Shown one piece after another: positions 1 to 5,146 of a stretch of 5,146 bases of DNA. The first letter of the stretch is position 1, and the number at the start of each line of letters is the position of its first letter. This DNA is from Rubrivirga sp. (GTDB lineage Bacteria; Bacteroidota; Rhodothermia; Rhodothermales; Rubricoccaceae): positions 1 through 5,146 of the forward strand of contig JAAXJP010000132.1 of NCBI GenBank assembly GCA_012269805.1, in the 5' to 3' direction. The translations under genes were made by a program, and so were the position numbers. Below the pieces are notes generated by a model that worked only from the letters and a program-made list of their open reading frames with translations, was not told the origin of the DNA and made no database searches.

Positions 1-683
1 CGGCGGCCCTGCTCTACTCGGCTCCGAAGTTCACCGTCGGCCAGGGCGACCCGTACGAAGGGATCCCGGCCCTCTCGCGCCTCGGGCCCGACGTGCTCGA
101 CGAGCCGTTCGACGCCGACGAGTTCCTGCGCCGCCTCGGGCTCGACCCCGACCGGACGGTCGGCGCGGCGCTCCTCGACCAGACCGTCGCGGCCGGCATC
201 GGCAACTACCTCCGGGCGGAGATCCTCTACGCCTGCCGGATGGACCCGTGGCGACTCGTCGGCGAGATGGACGGGGCCGAGCGCGGGTGCCTCGCCGAGA
301 CCGTCCCGCGCCTAAGCCGACAGGCCTACGAGGACCCCGGGCGGACGGTCCCCGAGGCCGCCCAGGCCGAGATGGTCGCCGACCGCGACCTCCGCTATTC
401 GCCCCACGCCCACGCCTGGAACACGCGCCACTGGGTCTTCCGCCGGACCAACCTCCCGTGCCTGACCTGCGACGACTACGTCCGCCAGGAGCACCAACTC
501 ACGCGCGAGTGGGTCGACGACGAGTCCGGCGAGACGGTCGAGAAAAAGCGGATCATCTACTTCTGCCCGACCTGCCAGCCCGTCTCCATCGAGCCCAAGC
601 CCGCTCGGCCGCACAAGGACCGCCGCCCGCCCGACTCCGAGTGGGCCTCGCCGGACGACGAGCGCGACCCGGAGGATCGGTGA
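1..683 (+). CDS. nei: Endonuclease VIII (Nei)-type DNA glycosylase/AP lyase, 5' end outside window
   Basis: Partial gene. The reading frame is open from base 3 and ends at TGA 681-683, giving 226 visible residues; by comparison with E. coli Nei (263 aa) roughly 100 N-terminal residues, including the catalytic Pro2-Glu3, are missing. Visible landmarks in order are an LYSA strand, an LGPDVLD segment, a helix-two-turn-helix with LLDQTVAAGIGNYLRAEIL (supporting Asn codon at 204-206), and a C-terminal zinc finger with CLTC at 459-470 and CPTCQ at 564-578. The LYSA, LGPDVLD and GNYLRxEIL segments match E. coli Nei as I remember it, better than Fpg. Family role: it excises oxidised pyrimidines and cleaves the abasic strand by beta/delta elimination in the cytoplasm. 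Oddities are a linker of 31 residues between the two CxxC pairs (usually about 16-20) and a charged tail of about 30 residues after the finger. The family assignment is firm; substrate range is inferred. Confidence 0.9.
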   Translation, partial: AALLYSAPKFTVGQGDPYEGIPALSRLGPDVLDEPFDADEFLRRLGLDPDRTVGAALLDQTVAAGIGNYLRAEILYACRMDPWRLVGEMDGAERGCLAETVPRLSRQAYEDPGRTVPEAAQAEMVADRDLRYSPHAHAWNTRHWVFRRTNLPCLTCDDYVRQEHQLTREWVDDESGETVEKKRIIYFCPTCQPVSIEPKPARPHKDRRPPDSEWASPDDERDPEDR

Positions 684-684
684 G

Positions 685-781
685 TCGGTGCGTCTGTGAC
701 TCGGCGGTTCAGCCCGCCCGCCTCGGCGTCGAGGCGGGCCGAGCCGTCTTGACCCGGCCGTCCCGACGACAGACGCACCGA
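685..781 (+). promoter_or_regulatory. Perfect 13-bp inverted repeat bracketing the nei-ligase spacer
   Basis: Bases 685-697 (TCGGTGCGTCTGT) are the exact reverse complement of 769-781 (ACAGACGCACCGA). The left arm begins one base after the nei stop codon, and the right arm ends on the A of the ligase ATG; a G-U wobble (684 with 782) could add one more pair. The arms are separated by 71 bases that hold a second hairpin. In a transcript reading through from nei, the arms would pair and bury the ligase start region, which has no visible Shine-Dalgarno site. A ribosome stopping at the nei TGA would cover the left arm and free the start, so translational coupling is one reading. A DNA-level operator pair is another, since the arm centres lie 84 bp apart. 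The repeat is certain; any function is inference. Confidence 0.55.
716..739 (+). terminator. GC-rich hairpin in nei-ligase spacer, possible terminator
   Basis: Bases 716-725 pair perfectly with 730-739 (10-bp stem, loop GCGT). The sequence after the stem has only a weak pyrimidine stretch (GTCTT at 746-750) and no T-run, so a classical intrinsic terminator is not supported. It may slow or end nei transcription, or form the inner arm of the larger structure spanning 685-781. The structure is certain; the role is not. Confidence 0.4.
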
Positions 782-2505
782 TGACCGACGCGTCCTCCCG
801 CCCCTTCGCCGACTTGGCTCGCGCGCTCGCCGAGGTGGCCGAGCTCTCGGGCCGTCACGACAAGGCCGACCGTCTCGGCGCGCTCCTGGCCGGCCTCACC
901 GACGACGACCTCCGCCGCGCCGCGCGCTGGGCCGCGGGGCGTGTGTTCTCCCTGTCGGACCAGCGGACCGTCTCGGTCGGGTTCGCCGCGCTCCTCCGGG
1001 CGACGGCGTCCGCGACGGGCGCCGAGGAGGACGACCTCCGCGCTGCGCTCGTCCGCCTGGGCGACCCCGGCGACGTGGCCGCGGGCGCGCTCGAGACCCT
1101 CGTCCCGCCCACCGACTCGGACCTGACGATCGCGGAGGCCGAGGGCTTTTTCGCCCACGTCGCCGAGACGCAGGGGAGCGCGGCCAAGGCGGAGCTCATC
1201 GCGGGGCTGCTGGCGCGCGTGACGCCGGAGGAGGCCCGGTTCCTCGTCAAGCTCCTCGCGGGCGAGCTGCGGATCGGGATGGGCGAGGGCGGCGTCGTGT
1301 CGGCGCTCTCGCGGCTGTACGACCGGAAGGGGAAGACCGTCCGCCGGGCGGTGATGCTGACGGGCGACGTCGGCGAGGCGGCCGTGCTGGCACGTCACGA
1401 CCGGCTGGCGGAGGCGCGCCTCGAGCTGTTCCACCCGATCACGTTCATGCTGGCCTCGCCGGCCGAGGCCAACGAGGACCGGACGCTCGCGGAGGAGGTG
1501 GCCCGCCAGATCCCGCCGCCGGTCGCCGTCGAGGACAAGTTCGATGGGATCCGCGCGCAGGCCCACGTCGCCCGGGACCCCGGCGACGAGGACCTCCACG
1601 GCGTGCCCGAGGCGGGCGCCCGCGTGGCGCTCTTTTCGCGGACGCTCGACGCCATCCAGCGCGCGTTCCCCGACCTCGTCGGGCCCCTCGCCGCCTTCGC
1701 GGAGGCCGCGCCCGCCGGCGTGATCCTCGACGGCGAGATCGTGCCGCTCGGGCCGGAGGGCGAGATCGCCCCGTTCCAGGCGCTCCAGAAGCGGCTCGGG
1801 CGGAAGACGGCGTCCGAGCAGCTCCAGCGCGACGTGCCGGTCGCGTTCGTCGCCTACGACGTCCTCGCCATCGACGGCGAGCCGACGCTCGACGCGCCGT
1901 TCCGCGAGCGCCAGGCCCTGCTCGACCGGTTCGCTTGGGCGGGCCCGCTCCGCCGCAGCGACGTGGCGCAGGTCGAGGATCTGGGCACGCTCGACGCCCT
2001 GTTCGACGCGGCGCGCGCGCGCGGCAACGAGGGGCTGATGGTGAAGGCGCTCGACTCGCCCTACAAACCCGGCCGGCGCGGACGCGACTGGCTCAAGGTC
2101 AAAAAGGCCCTCGGCACGCTCGACGTGGTCGTGACGGCCGTCGAGCGCGGCCACGGCGGGCGCCGGAAGCTCTTGTCCGACTTCACGTTCGCCGTCCGCG
2201 CCAGCGAAACCGACGGCACGTTGCTCAACGTGGGCAAGGCGTACTCCGGCCTCACCGACGCCGAGCTCGCGGCCCTCACCGAGTGGTTCGAGGAGCACAC
2301 GCTCCAGACGTTCGCTCACGGGAAGGTGCGGACGGTCGAGCCCGAGGTCGTCGTCGAGGTCGCGTTCGACAATGTCCAGGTCTCGAAGCGGCACAAGAGC
2401 GGCTACGCCCTTCGCTTCCCGCGGATCGTGCGGCTCCGGGAGGACAAGCCGGCCGCCGAGATCGACACGCTCGCGACCGTCGCCGCCCTCGCCGGAGACG
2501 CGTGA
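781..2505 (+). CDS. lig: ATP-dependent DNA ligase with N-terminal DNA-binding domain
   Basis: 574 residues, ATG start, TGA at 2503-2505. It seals nicks in DNA through a ligase-AMP intermediate. Domains: an alpha-helical DNA-binding domain at about 1-215 (with LAGELRIGMGEGGVVSAL), a nucleotidyltransferase domain at about 220-445, and an OB-fold at about 446-574. Motif I is EDKFDGIR with the AMP-accepting Lys253; LFSR has Arg287; motif III is LDGEIV with Asp317 and Glu319; AYDVLAIDG is motif IIIa; motif IV is EGLMVK (Glu417-Lys422); motif V is WLKVKK (437-442); and RFPRIVRLREDK (545-556) resembles motif VI. All catalytic motifs are present, so it should be active. An extra acidic loop follows motif I. 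The architecture and the RHKSGYALRFPRI ending suggest the bacterial ligase family often found with ligase-associated helicase and nucleases; none of those partners is in view. It probably supplements the NAD-dependent LigA in repair. The next gene overlaps its stop codon. Confidence 0.95.
   Translation: MTDASSRPFADLARALAEVAELSGRHDKADRLGALLAGLTDDDLRRAARWAAGRVFSLSDQRTVSVGFAALLRATASATGAEEDDLRAALVRLGDPGDVAAGALETLVPPTDSDLTIAEAEGFFAHVAETQGSAAKAELIAGLLARVTPEEARFLVKLLAGELRIGMGEGGVVSALSRLYDRKGKTVRRAVMLTGDVGEAAVLARHDRLAEARLELFHPITFMLASPAEANEDRTLAEEVARQIPPPVAVEDKFDGIRAQAHVARDPGDEDLHGVPEAGARVALFSRTLDAIQRAFPDLVGPLAAFAEAAPAGVILDGEIVPLGPEGEIAPFQALQKRLGRKTASEQLQRDVPVAFVAYDVLAIDGEPTLDAPFRERQALLDRFAWAGPLRRSDVAQVEDLGTLDALFDAARARGNEGLMVKALDSPYKPGRRGRDWLKVKKALGTLDVVVTAVERGHGGRRKLLSDFTFAVRASETDGTLLNVGKAYSGLTDAELAALTEWFEEHTLQTFAHGKVRTVEPEVVVEVAFDNVQVSKRHKSGYALRFPRIVRLREDKPAAEIDTLATVAALAGDA
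2494..2505 (+). promoter_or_regulatory. GTGA stop/start overlap with upstream GGAG
   Basis: The ligase stop TGA (2503-2505) overlaps the GTG start of the DHH gene (2502-2504) by the usual 4-bp arrangement. A short GGAG at 2494-2497 lies four bases upstream of the GTG, a little closer than ideal. This points to reinitiation by the same ribosomes, hence near-equal production of ligase and DHH protein from one mRNA. Confidence 0.7.
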
Positions 2506-3620
2506 CGTACGCCGAGTCCCTCGCCGCCGCCCGCGCCACGTTCCGCGACTGGCTCGACGCCGTGCCCGAGGCGGGCCGCGTCGTCGTGTTCTGCCACTTC
2601 GACGCCGACGGGCTCGCGGCCGGCGCCCTCTTTGGCCGCGGGGTGCCCCGCCTCGGTCGTTCATTCGGCGAGGTCGCCGTCGTGCCGTCGGGACGGGACG
2701 AGTCGGCGTTCTCGGACGGGGCGCGCGAGCGGCTGGCGGCGCTGGCGCCCGACGCGCTCCTCGTGACCGACCTCGGCGTGAACGCGCGCGGGACGCTGGA
2801 GGCGAGCGGCGTCCCCGTGCTCTACGTCGATCACCACCGGCCGAGCGGCGAGCCCGACGGTGCGTTCGTCGTCAGCGGGTACGACTGGGACCCGATCCCG
2901 TGCAGCGCGTGGCTGGCGTACGACCTCCTCCGCGACGTCGCCGAGGTGGACGACCTCGACTGGATCGCGGCCGTCGGCGTCCTGTCGGACCTCGGCGACA
3001 AGGCCCCGTGGCCGGAGCTCGCGGCCGTCAAAAAAGAGCGGACGGCGACGTGGCTCAAGGAGACGGTCGCCCTCATCAACGCCGCGCGGCGGGCGCCGAC
3101 GTTCGACGCGCAGACGGCGCTCGACGCGCTGATGACGTTCGACGACCCGAAGGAGCTCGCGCAGGCCGAGACGCCCCTCGTCGACCGGCTCCGCCAGGCG
3201 CGCGAGGCCGTCAAGAGTGAGCTGGCGGAGGCTCGGAAGGCCGCGCCCGTCTTCTCCGAGCGCGACCCGGCCGTGCCCGACGGGGCCGCGCCCTCCGACC
3301 TCCGCTTCGCCCTCGTCACCGTCGACTCGCCCGCGCAGGTCCACCCGCTCATCGCGCAGCAGTGGCGCGGGCGACTCGGGAAGTACCCTGTCATCTGCGC
3401 CAACGTCGGCTACCTCGACGGGATCGTCGCCTTCTCGACGCGGACGGCTCGCCGCGACGTCCGCCTCCCGGTCCTCTACCAGTCCATCGACACGCCGGGG
3501 TGGAACGGGCGCTGGGGCCACGGCCATGACCAGGCCAGCGGCGGCCACCTTCCGCCGGACGTGTTCAACGACGTGCTCGACGCGCTCGGCTTCGGACCCG
3601 AAGCCCACGTGCGGGGGTAG
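2502..3620 (+). CDS. DHH/DHHA1 phosphoesterase, RecJ/GAN-type nuclease candidate
   Basis: 372 residues from GTG 2502 to TAG 3618-3620. I chose this start because it gives the 4-bp overlap with the ligase and leaves a normal 30-residue lead before motif I; the longer open frame upstream is only a shadow of the ligase. Metal-binding motifs are HFDADG (32-37), LLVTD with Asp90, VDHH with Asp110-His111-His112, and GVLSD with Asp163. The C-terminal DHHA1 motif is GHGHDQASGG (339-348), close to the GGGHxxAxG consensus. A charged, probably helical stretch near 225-245 links the halves. The family uses Mn2+ or Mg2+ to hydrolyse phosphodiesters. HxDADGL resembles RecJ and archaeal GAN/RecJ-like proteins more than NrnA or cyclic-di-AMP enzymes, but it is shorter than RecJ and shows no OB-fold extension that I can recognise. 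Being coupled to a ligase, it may trim 5' ends or flaps before sealing; nanoRNase activity is the main alternative. Confidence 0.85.
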   Translation: MTYAESLAAARATFRDWLDAVPEAGRVVVFCHFDADGLAAGALFGRGVPRLGRSFGEVAVVPSGRDESAFSDGARERLAALAPDALLVTDLGVNARGTLEASGVPVLYVDHHRPSGEPDGAFVVSGYDWDPIPCSAWLAYDLLRDVAEVDDLDWIAAVGVLSDLGDKAPWPELAAVKKERTATWLKETVALINAARRAPTFDAQTALDALMTFDDPKELAQAETPLVDRLRQAREAVKSELAEARKAAPVFSERDPAVPDGAAPSDLRFALVTVDSPAQVHPLIAQQWRGRLGKYPVICANVGYLDGIVAFSTRTARRDVRLPVLYQSIDTPGWNGRWGHGHDQASGGHLPPDVFNDVLDALGFGPEAHVRG

Positions 3621-3630
3621 TCCGGGTTCC

Positions 3631-3662
3631 TCCGCCGGCTCCGAGGCGGATGTCCTCGCCTC
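3631..3662 (+). other. Short competing hairpins between DHH and DUF421 genes
   Basis: The 55-bp spacer (3621-3675) contains two mutually exclusive 6-bp stems: 3631-3636 with 3645-3650, and 3643-3648 with 3657-3662. No T-run follows either of them. I see no convincing promoter or Shine-Dalgarno site before the ATG at 3676. With such GC-rich DNA, stems of this length can arise by chance, so regulatory meaning is weak and readthrough from the ligase-DHH pair into the next gene is plausible. Confidence 0.25.
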
Positions 3663-3675
3663 CGGCCCTCCGCTT

Positions 3676-4251
3676 ATGTCCGACTGGTTCGCCGCCTCGC
3701 CCACCGCCCTCCTGGCCGTCGTCCTCTCGACGGTCGGGCTCTACGTGGTGCTCATCGCCCTCATCCGGGTCGTCGGGCTCCGGAGCTTCTCGAAGATGTC
3801 GAGCTTCGACTTCGCGATGACGGTCGCCATCGGTTCGGTCCTGGCCTCGACCATCGTCACGCCGAGCCCGCCGCTCCTCCAGGCGTCGGTCGCGCTGGCG
3901 AGCCTGTTCGGCGTCCAGGCCGTGATCGCGGCGCTCCGGAAGCACACGTCGTGGGCGGAGCACGTCGTCGACAACGAGCCGCTCCTGATCATGGCCGGCG
4001 ACCGGATGCTCCGCGACAACATGAAGCGGGCGCGCGTGACCGAGAACGACGTCTGGGCCAAGCTCCGCGAGGCCAACGTGCTCGACCCGCAGGAGGTGCG
4101 GGCCGTCGTGCTCGAGACGACGGGCGACATCTCGGTCCTCCACGGCGAGCCCGACCGCGTCGACCTCCATCCGTGCCTGCTCCGCGGCGTCCGCGACGCC
4201 GACCGCGTGGACCTCGGCGAGGACGACTACGAGGGCGGGCTCGGTGGCTGA
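3676..4251 (+). CDS. DUF421 (YetF-like) inner-membrane protein
   Basis: 191 residues, ATG start, TGA at 4249-4251. The frame is open further upstream, but this ATG lies just after the DHH stop and immediately precedes the first membrane segment. Three hydrophobic helices are visible at about 10-33, 46-61 and 66-87, followed by a soluble domain of about 100 residues. Family hallmarks are RVVGLRSFSKMSSFDF (31-46) leading into an AIGSVLAS helix, then PLLIMAGDRMLRDNMKRARV (102-121), an LREANVLDPQEV helix and VVLETTGDISVL (144-155). The tail is acidic. Proteins of this family (Bacillus YetF, YdfR, YkjA and others) sit in the cytoplasmic membrane; YetF-type members have been linked to germination or stress, and no biochemical activity is established. 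Its stop overlaps the start of the downstream glycosylase by 8 bp, so the two are probably co-translated, although no functional link to repair is known. Confidence 0.9.
   Translation: MSDWFAASPTALLAVVLSTVGLYVVLIALIRVVGLRSFSKMSSFDFAMTVAIGSVLASTIVTPSPPLLQASVALASLFGVQAVIAALRKHTSWAEHVVDNEPLLIMAGDRMLRDNMKRARVTENDVWAKLREANVLDPQEVRAVVLETTGDISVLHGEPDRVDLHPCLLRGVRDADRVDLGEDDYEGGLGG
4231..4251 (+). promoter_or_regulatory. 8-bp gene overlap with GTG start of second glycosylase
   Basis: GTGGCTGA (4244-4251) holds both the GTG start of the glycosylase and the TGA stop of the DUF421 gene. GAGG at 4231-4234 lies nine bases upstream of the GTG and could serve as a weak ribosome binding site. The arrangement implies translational coupling of the two genes. 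Confidence 0.6.
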
Positions 4252-5062
4252 GGGGCACGCCGTCATCCGCTGGGCCCGCCGGTTGGGGCCGCTCGTCGGC
4301 GAGCCGCTCGCGCACGTCCAGATGCCGAAGCGGTGGGGCGACCGGCCCCAGTCCCTCGTCGGCCAACGCCTCCTCGAGCCGCGGACGCACGGGAAGCACC
4401 TGCTCCTGCCGCTCTCGGGCGGCGAGACGCTCCACTGCCACGGCGCGCAGTACGGCTCGTGGCAGGTCGGCGAGCGGCCGCTGGACTTGCGGAAGGAGGA
4501 GAAGCACGTCCGCCTCTGGCTCCAGACCGCCGCGCACGAGGCGGTCTTCTACCACGGCCCGACCGTCGAGCTCTTGACGCCGGAGGAACTGGACGCGCAC
4601 GAGCGGCTCAACGCGCTCGGCCCCGACGTGATGGCGCCGACGCCCGAGCACGAGCCCGGCGGCACGTTCGACCGCGCCGAGGCCGCCCGCCGGATCCGCG
4701 CGCGCGGCGAGGATCCGATCAAGCCCGTGATCCTCGACCAGCGCGTCGTGGCCGGCGTCGGCAACATCTACGCGAGCGAGGGGCTGTTCCTCGCCGGCGT
4801 CGACCCGCGCCGGCCGGCCGCCAGGGTCACCGACGAGGAGCTCGACGCGCTGTGGGACGCCGTCCACCCGATGATGTGGGACGGCACGACGCGGTACGGC
4901 CGCACGAAGACGACGCCGCCGGAGCTCCGCGAGCGCGGCGAGAACCGGTGGGTCTACCAGCGGAAGGGAAAGCCGTGCCTCGTGTGCGGCACGCCGGTCG
5001 AGCTCGTCCGCCTCCCGCCGTACGACCGGGCGAGCTACCTCTGCCCGCGCTGCCAGGCCTGA
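4244..5062 (+). CDS. Second Fpg/Nei-family DNA glycosylase, with Ala2 instead of Pro2
   Basis: 272 residues from GTG 4244 to TGA 5060-5062. The start is set by the family N-terminus: GTG-Ala-Glu-Gly-His places Glu3 correctly, and no better start lies just upstream. Position 2, the Schiff-base-forming Pro in most Fpg/Nei enzymes, is Ala. The beta-hairpin Lys is present as HGK (Lys51), followed by LHCHGAQYGSW (63-73), which resembles the Nei void-filling loop. The helix-two-turn-helix carries ILDQRVVAGVGNIYASE with Asn174. The zinc finger is Cys245-Cys248-x18-Cys267-Cys270, with Arg262 in the finger loop, ending two residues before the C-terminus. The sequence is closer to actinobacterial Nei2-like proteins than to the upstream Nei copy, so the two are not a recent duplication. 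It probably removes oxidised bases. Activity would depend on the Ala2 amine acting as nucleophile after Met removal, as Val2 does in NEIL3; otherwise it could be a damage-binding protein. Confidence 0.92.
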   Translation: MAEGHAVIRWARRLGPLVGEPLAHVQMPKRWGDRPQSLVGQRLLEPRTHGKHLLLPLSGGETLHCHGAQYGSWQVGERPLDLRKEEKHVRLWLQTAAHEAVFYHGPTVELLTPEELDAHERLNALGPDVMAPTPEHEPGGTFDRAEAARRIRARGEDPIKPVILDQRVVAGVGNIYASEGLFLAGVDPRRPAARVTDEELDALWDAVHPMMWDGTTRYGRTKTTPPELRERGENRWVYQRKGKPCLVCGTPVELVRLPPYDRASYLCPRCQA

Positions 5063-5124
5063 CCCGGTCCGCCGCGGCGCCGCGGCGGCGGAGGCGACCG
5101 GGGCCCGCCCGGCCCCCGGGCGGG
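5063..5124 (+). terminator. Two GC-rich hairpins after the last gene, probable transcription end
   Basis: Directly after the stop codon, 5063-5069 (CCCGGTC) pairs with 5096-5102 (GACCGGG). Inside it lies a perfect 20-bp palindrome at 5069-5088. A second hairpin follows: 5104-5112 pairs with 5116-5124 over a 3-base loop. No T-run follows, so this is not a standard Rho-independent terminator, but two very stable stems at a gene end suggest a transcription barrier or 3'-end protection in a high-GC genome. An ATG at 5125 could begin another gene, but only 22 bases remain and I do not call it. Confidence 0.45.
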
Positions 5125-5146
5125 ATGGGGCGGCGCGCGGCGCAGG

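Noticed and set aside
749..777. Sigma-70-like promoter using TTGACC at 749-754
   Set aside because: No TATAAT-like hexamer lies about 17 bases downstream, and the distance to the ATG is too short for a normal leader.
685..781. Miniature inverted-repeat transposable element
   Set aside because: The 13-bp terminal repeats and 97-bp size fit, but I see no matching target duplication next to the arms, and the arms sit exactly on the two gene boundaries. Other genomic copies cannot be checked here.
2008..2024. Alternating GC tract that could form Z-DNA
   Set aside because: It encodes an Ala-Arg run within a conserved part of the ligase and is expected from the codon bias.
1935..2501. N-terminal extension of the DHH frame back into the ligase gene
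   Set aside because: The extension reads as Arg/Gly/Pro-rich noise in a second frame of the ligase OB-fold coding region; GTG 2502 gives a normal family N-terminus.
709..2664. Very long open frame on the minus strand (651 residues) opposite the ligase
   Set aside because: The translation is Arg/Gly/Leu/Val-rich low-complexity sequence without recognisable motifs. It mirrors the strong third-position G/C bias of the ligase, which has complete catalytic motifs.
2661..3704. Minus-strand open frame opposite the DHH gene (347 residues)
   Set aside because: Same codon-bias shadow; no family features, and the plus strand carries clear DHH and DHHA1 motifs.
3989..4867. Minus-strand open frame opposite DUF421 and the second glycosylase
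   Set aside because: Arg-rich composition with no motif; both plus-strand genes have firm family signatures.

Overview
The window is about 70% G+C by eye and gene-dense. Five protein genes lie on the plus strand and none is supported on the minus strand. Codon use looks uniform, with G or C in nearly every third position, and I see no insertion sequence, tRNA, rRNA, CRISPR array or sign of recent transfer. The protein flavour, the GTG starts and the lack of strong Shine-Dalgarno sites fit a high-GC bacterium. A Rhodothermota-like (Rubrivirga or Rubricoccus type) host is my best guess, but that is an impression from style and not a demonstrated assignment.

Layout: (1) 1-683 is the 3' part of an endonuclease VIII (Nei) type DNA glycosylase, cut by the window edge. 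(2) 684-780 is a 97-bp spacer bracketed by a perfect 13-bp inverted repeat, with a second strong hairpin inside it. (3) 781-2505 is an ATP-dependent DNA ligase with all the nucleotidyltransferase motifs. (4) 2502-3620 is a DHH/DHHA1 phosphoesterase of RecJ/GAN type, which starts at a GTG inside the ligase stop (GTGA overlap). (5) 3676-4251 is a DUF421 (YetF-like) inner-membrane protein, after a 55-bp spacer. (6) 4244-5062 is a second Fpg/Nei glycosylase, overlapping the DUF421 gene by 8 bp and carrying Ala instead of Pro at position 2. (7) 5063-5146 is a very GC-rich tail with two strong hairpins, probably the end of the unit.

Taken together, the window reads as a base-excision-repair neighbourhood. 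Two divergent Nei-type glycosylase/AP lyases flank a ligase and a DHH nuclease, so base removal with strand incision, end or flap trimming and sealing could be encoded side by side. The DUF421 membrane protein is the odd member. The individual families are known. What deserves attention is the arrangement, the Ala2 glycosylase and the structured nei-ligase spacer.
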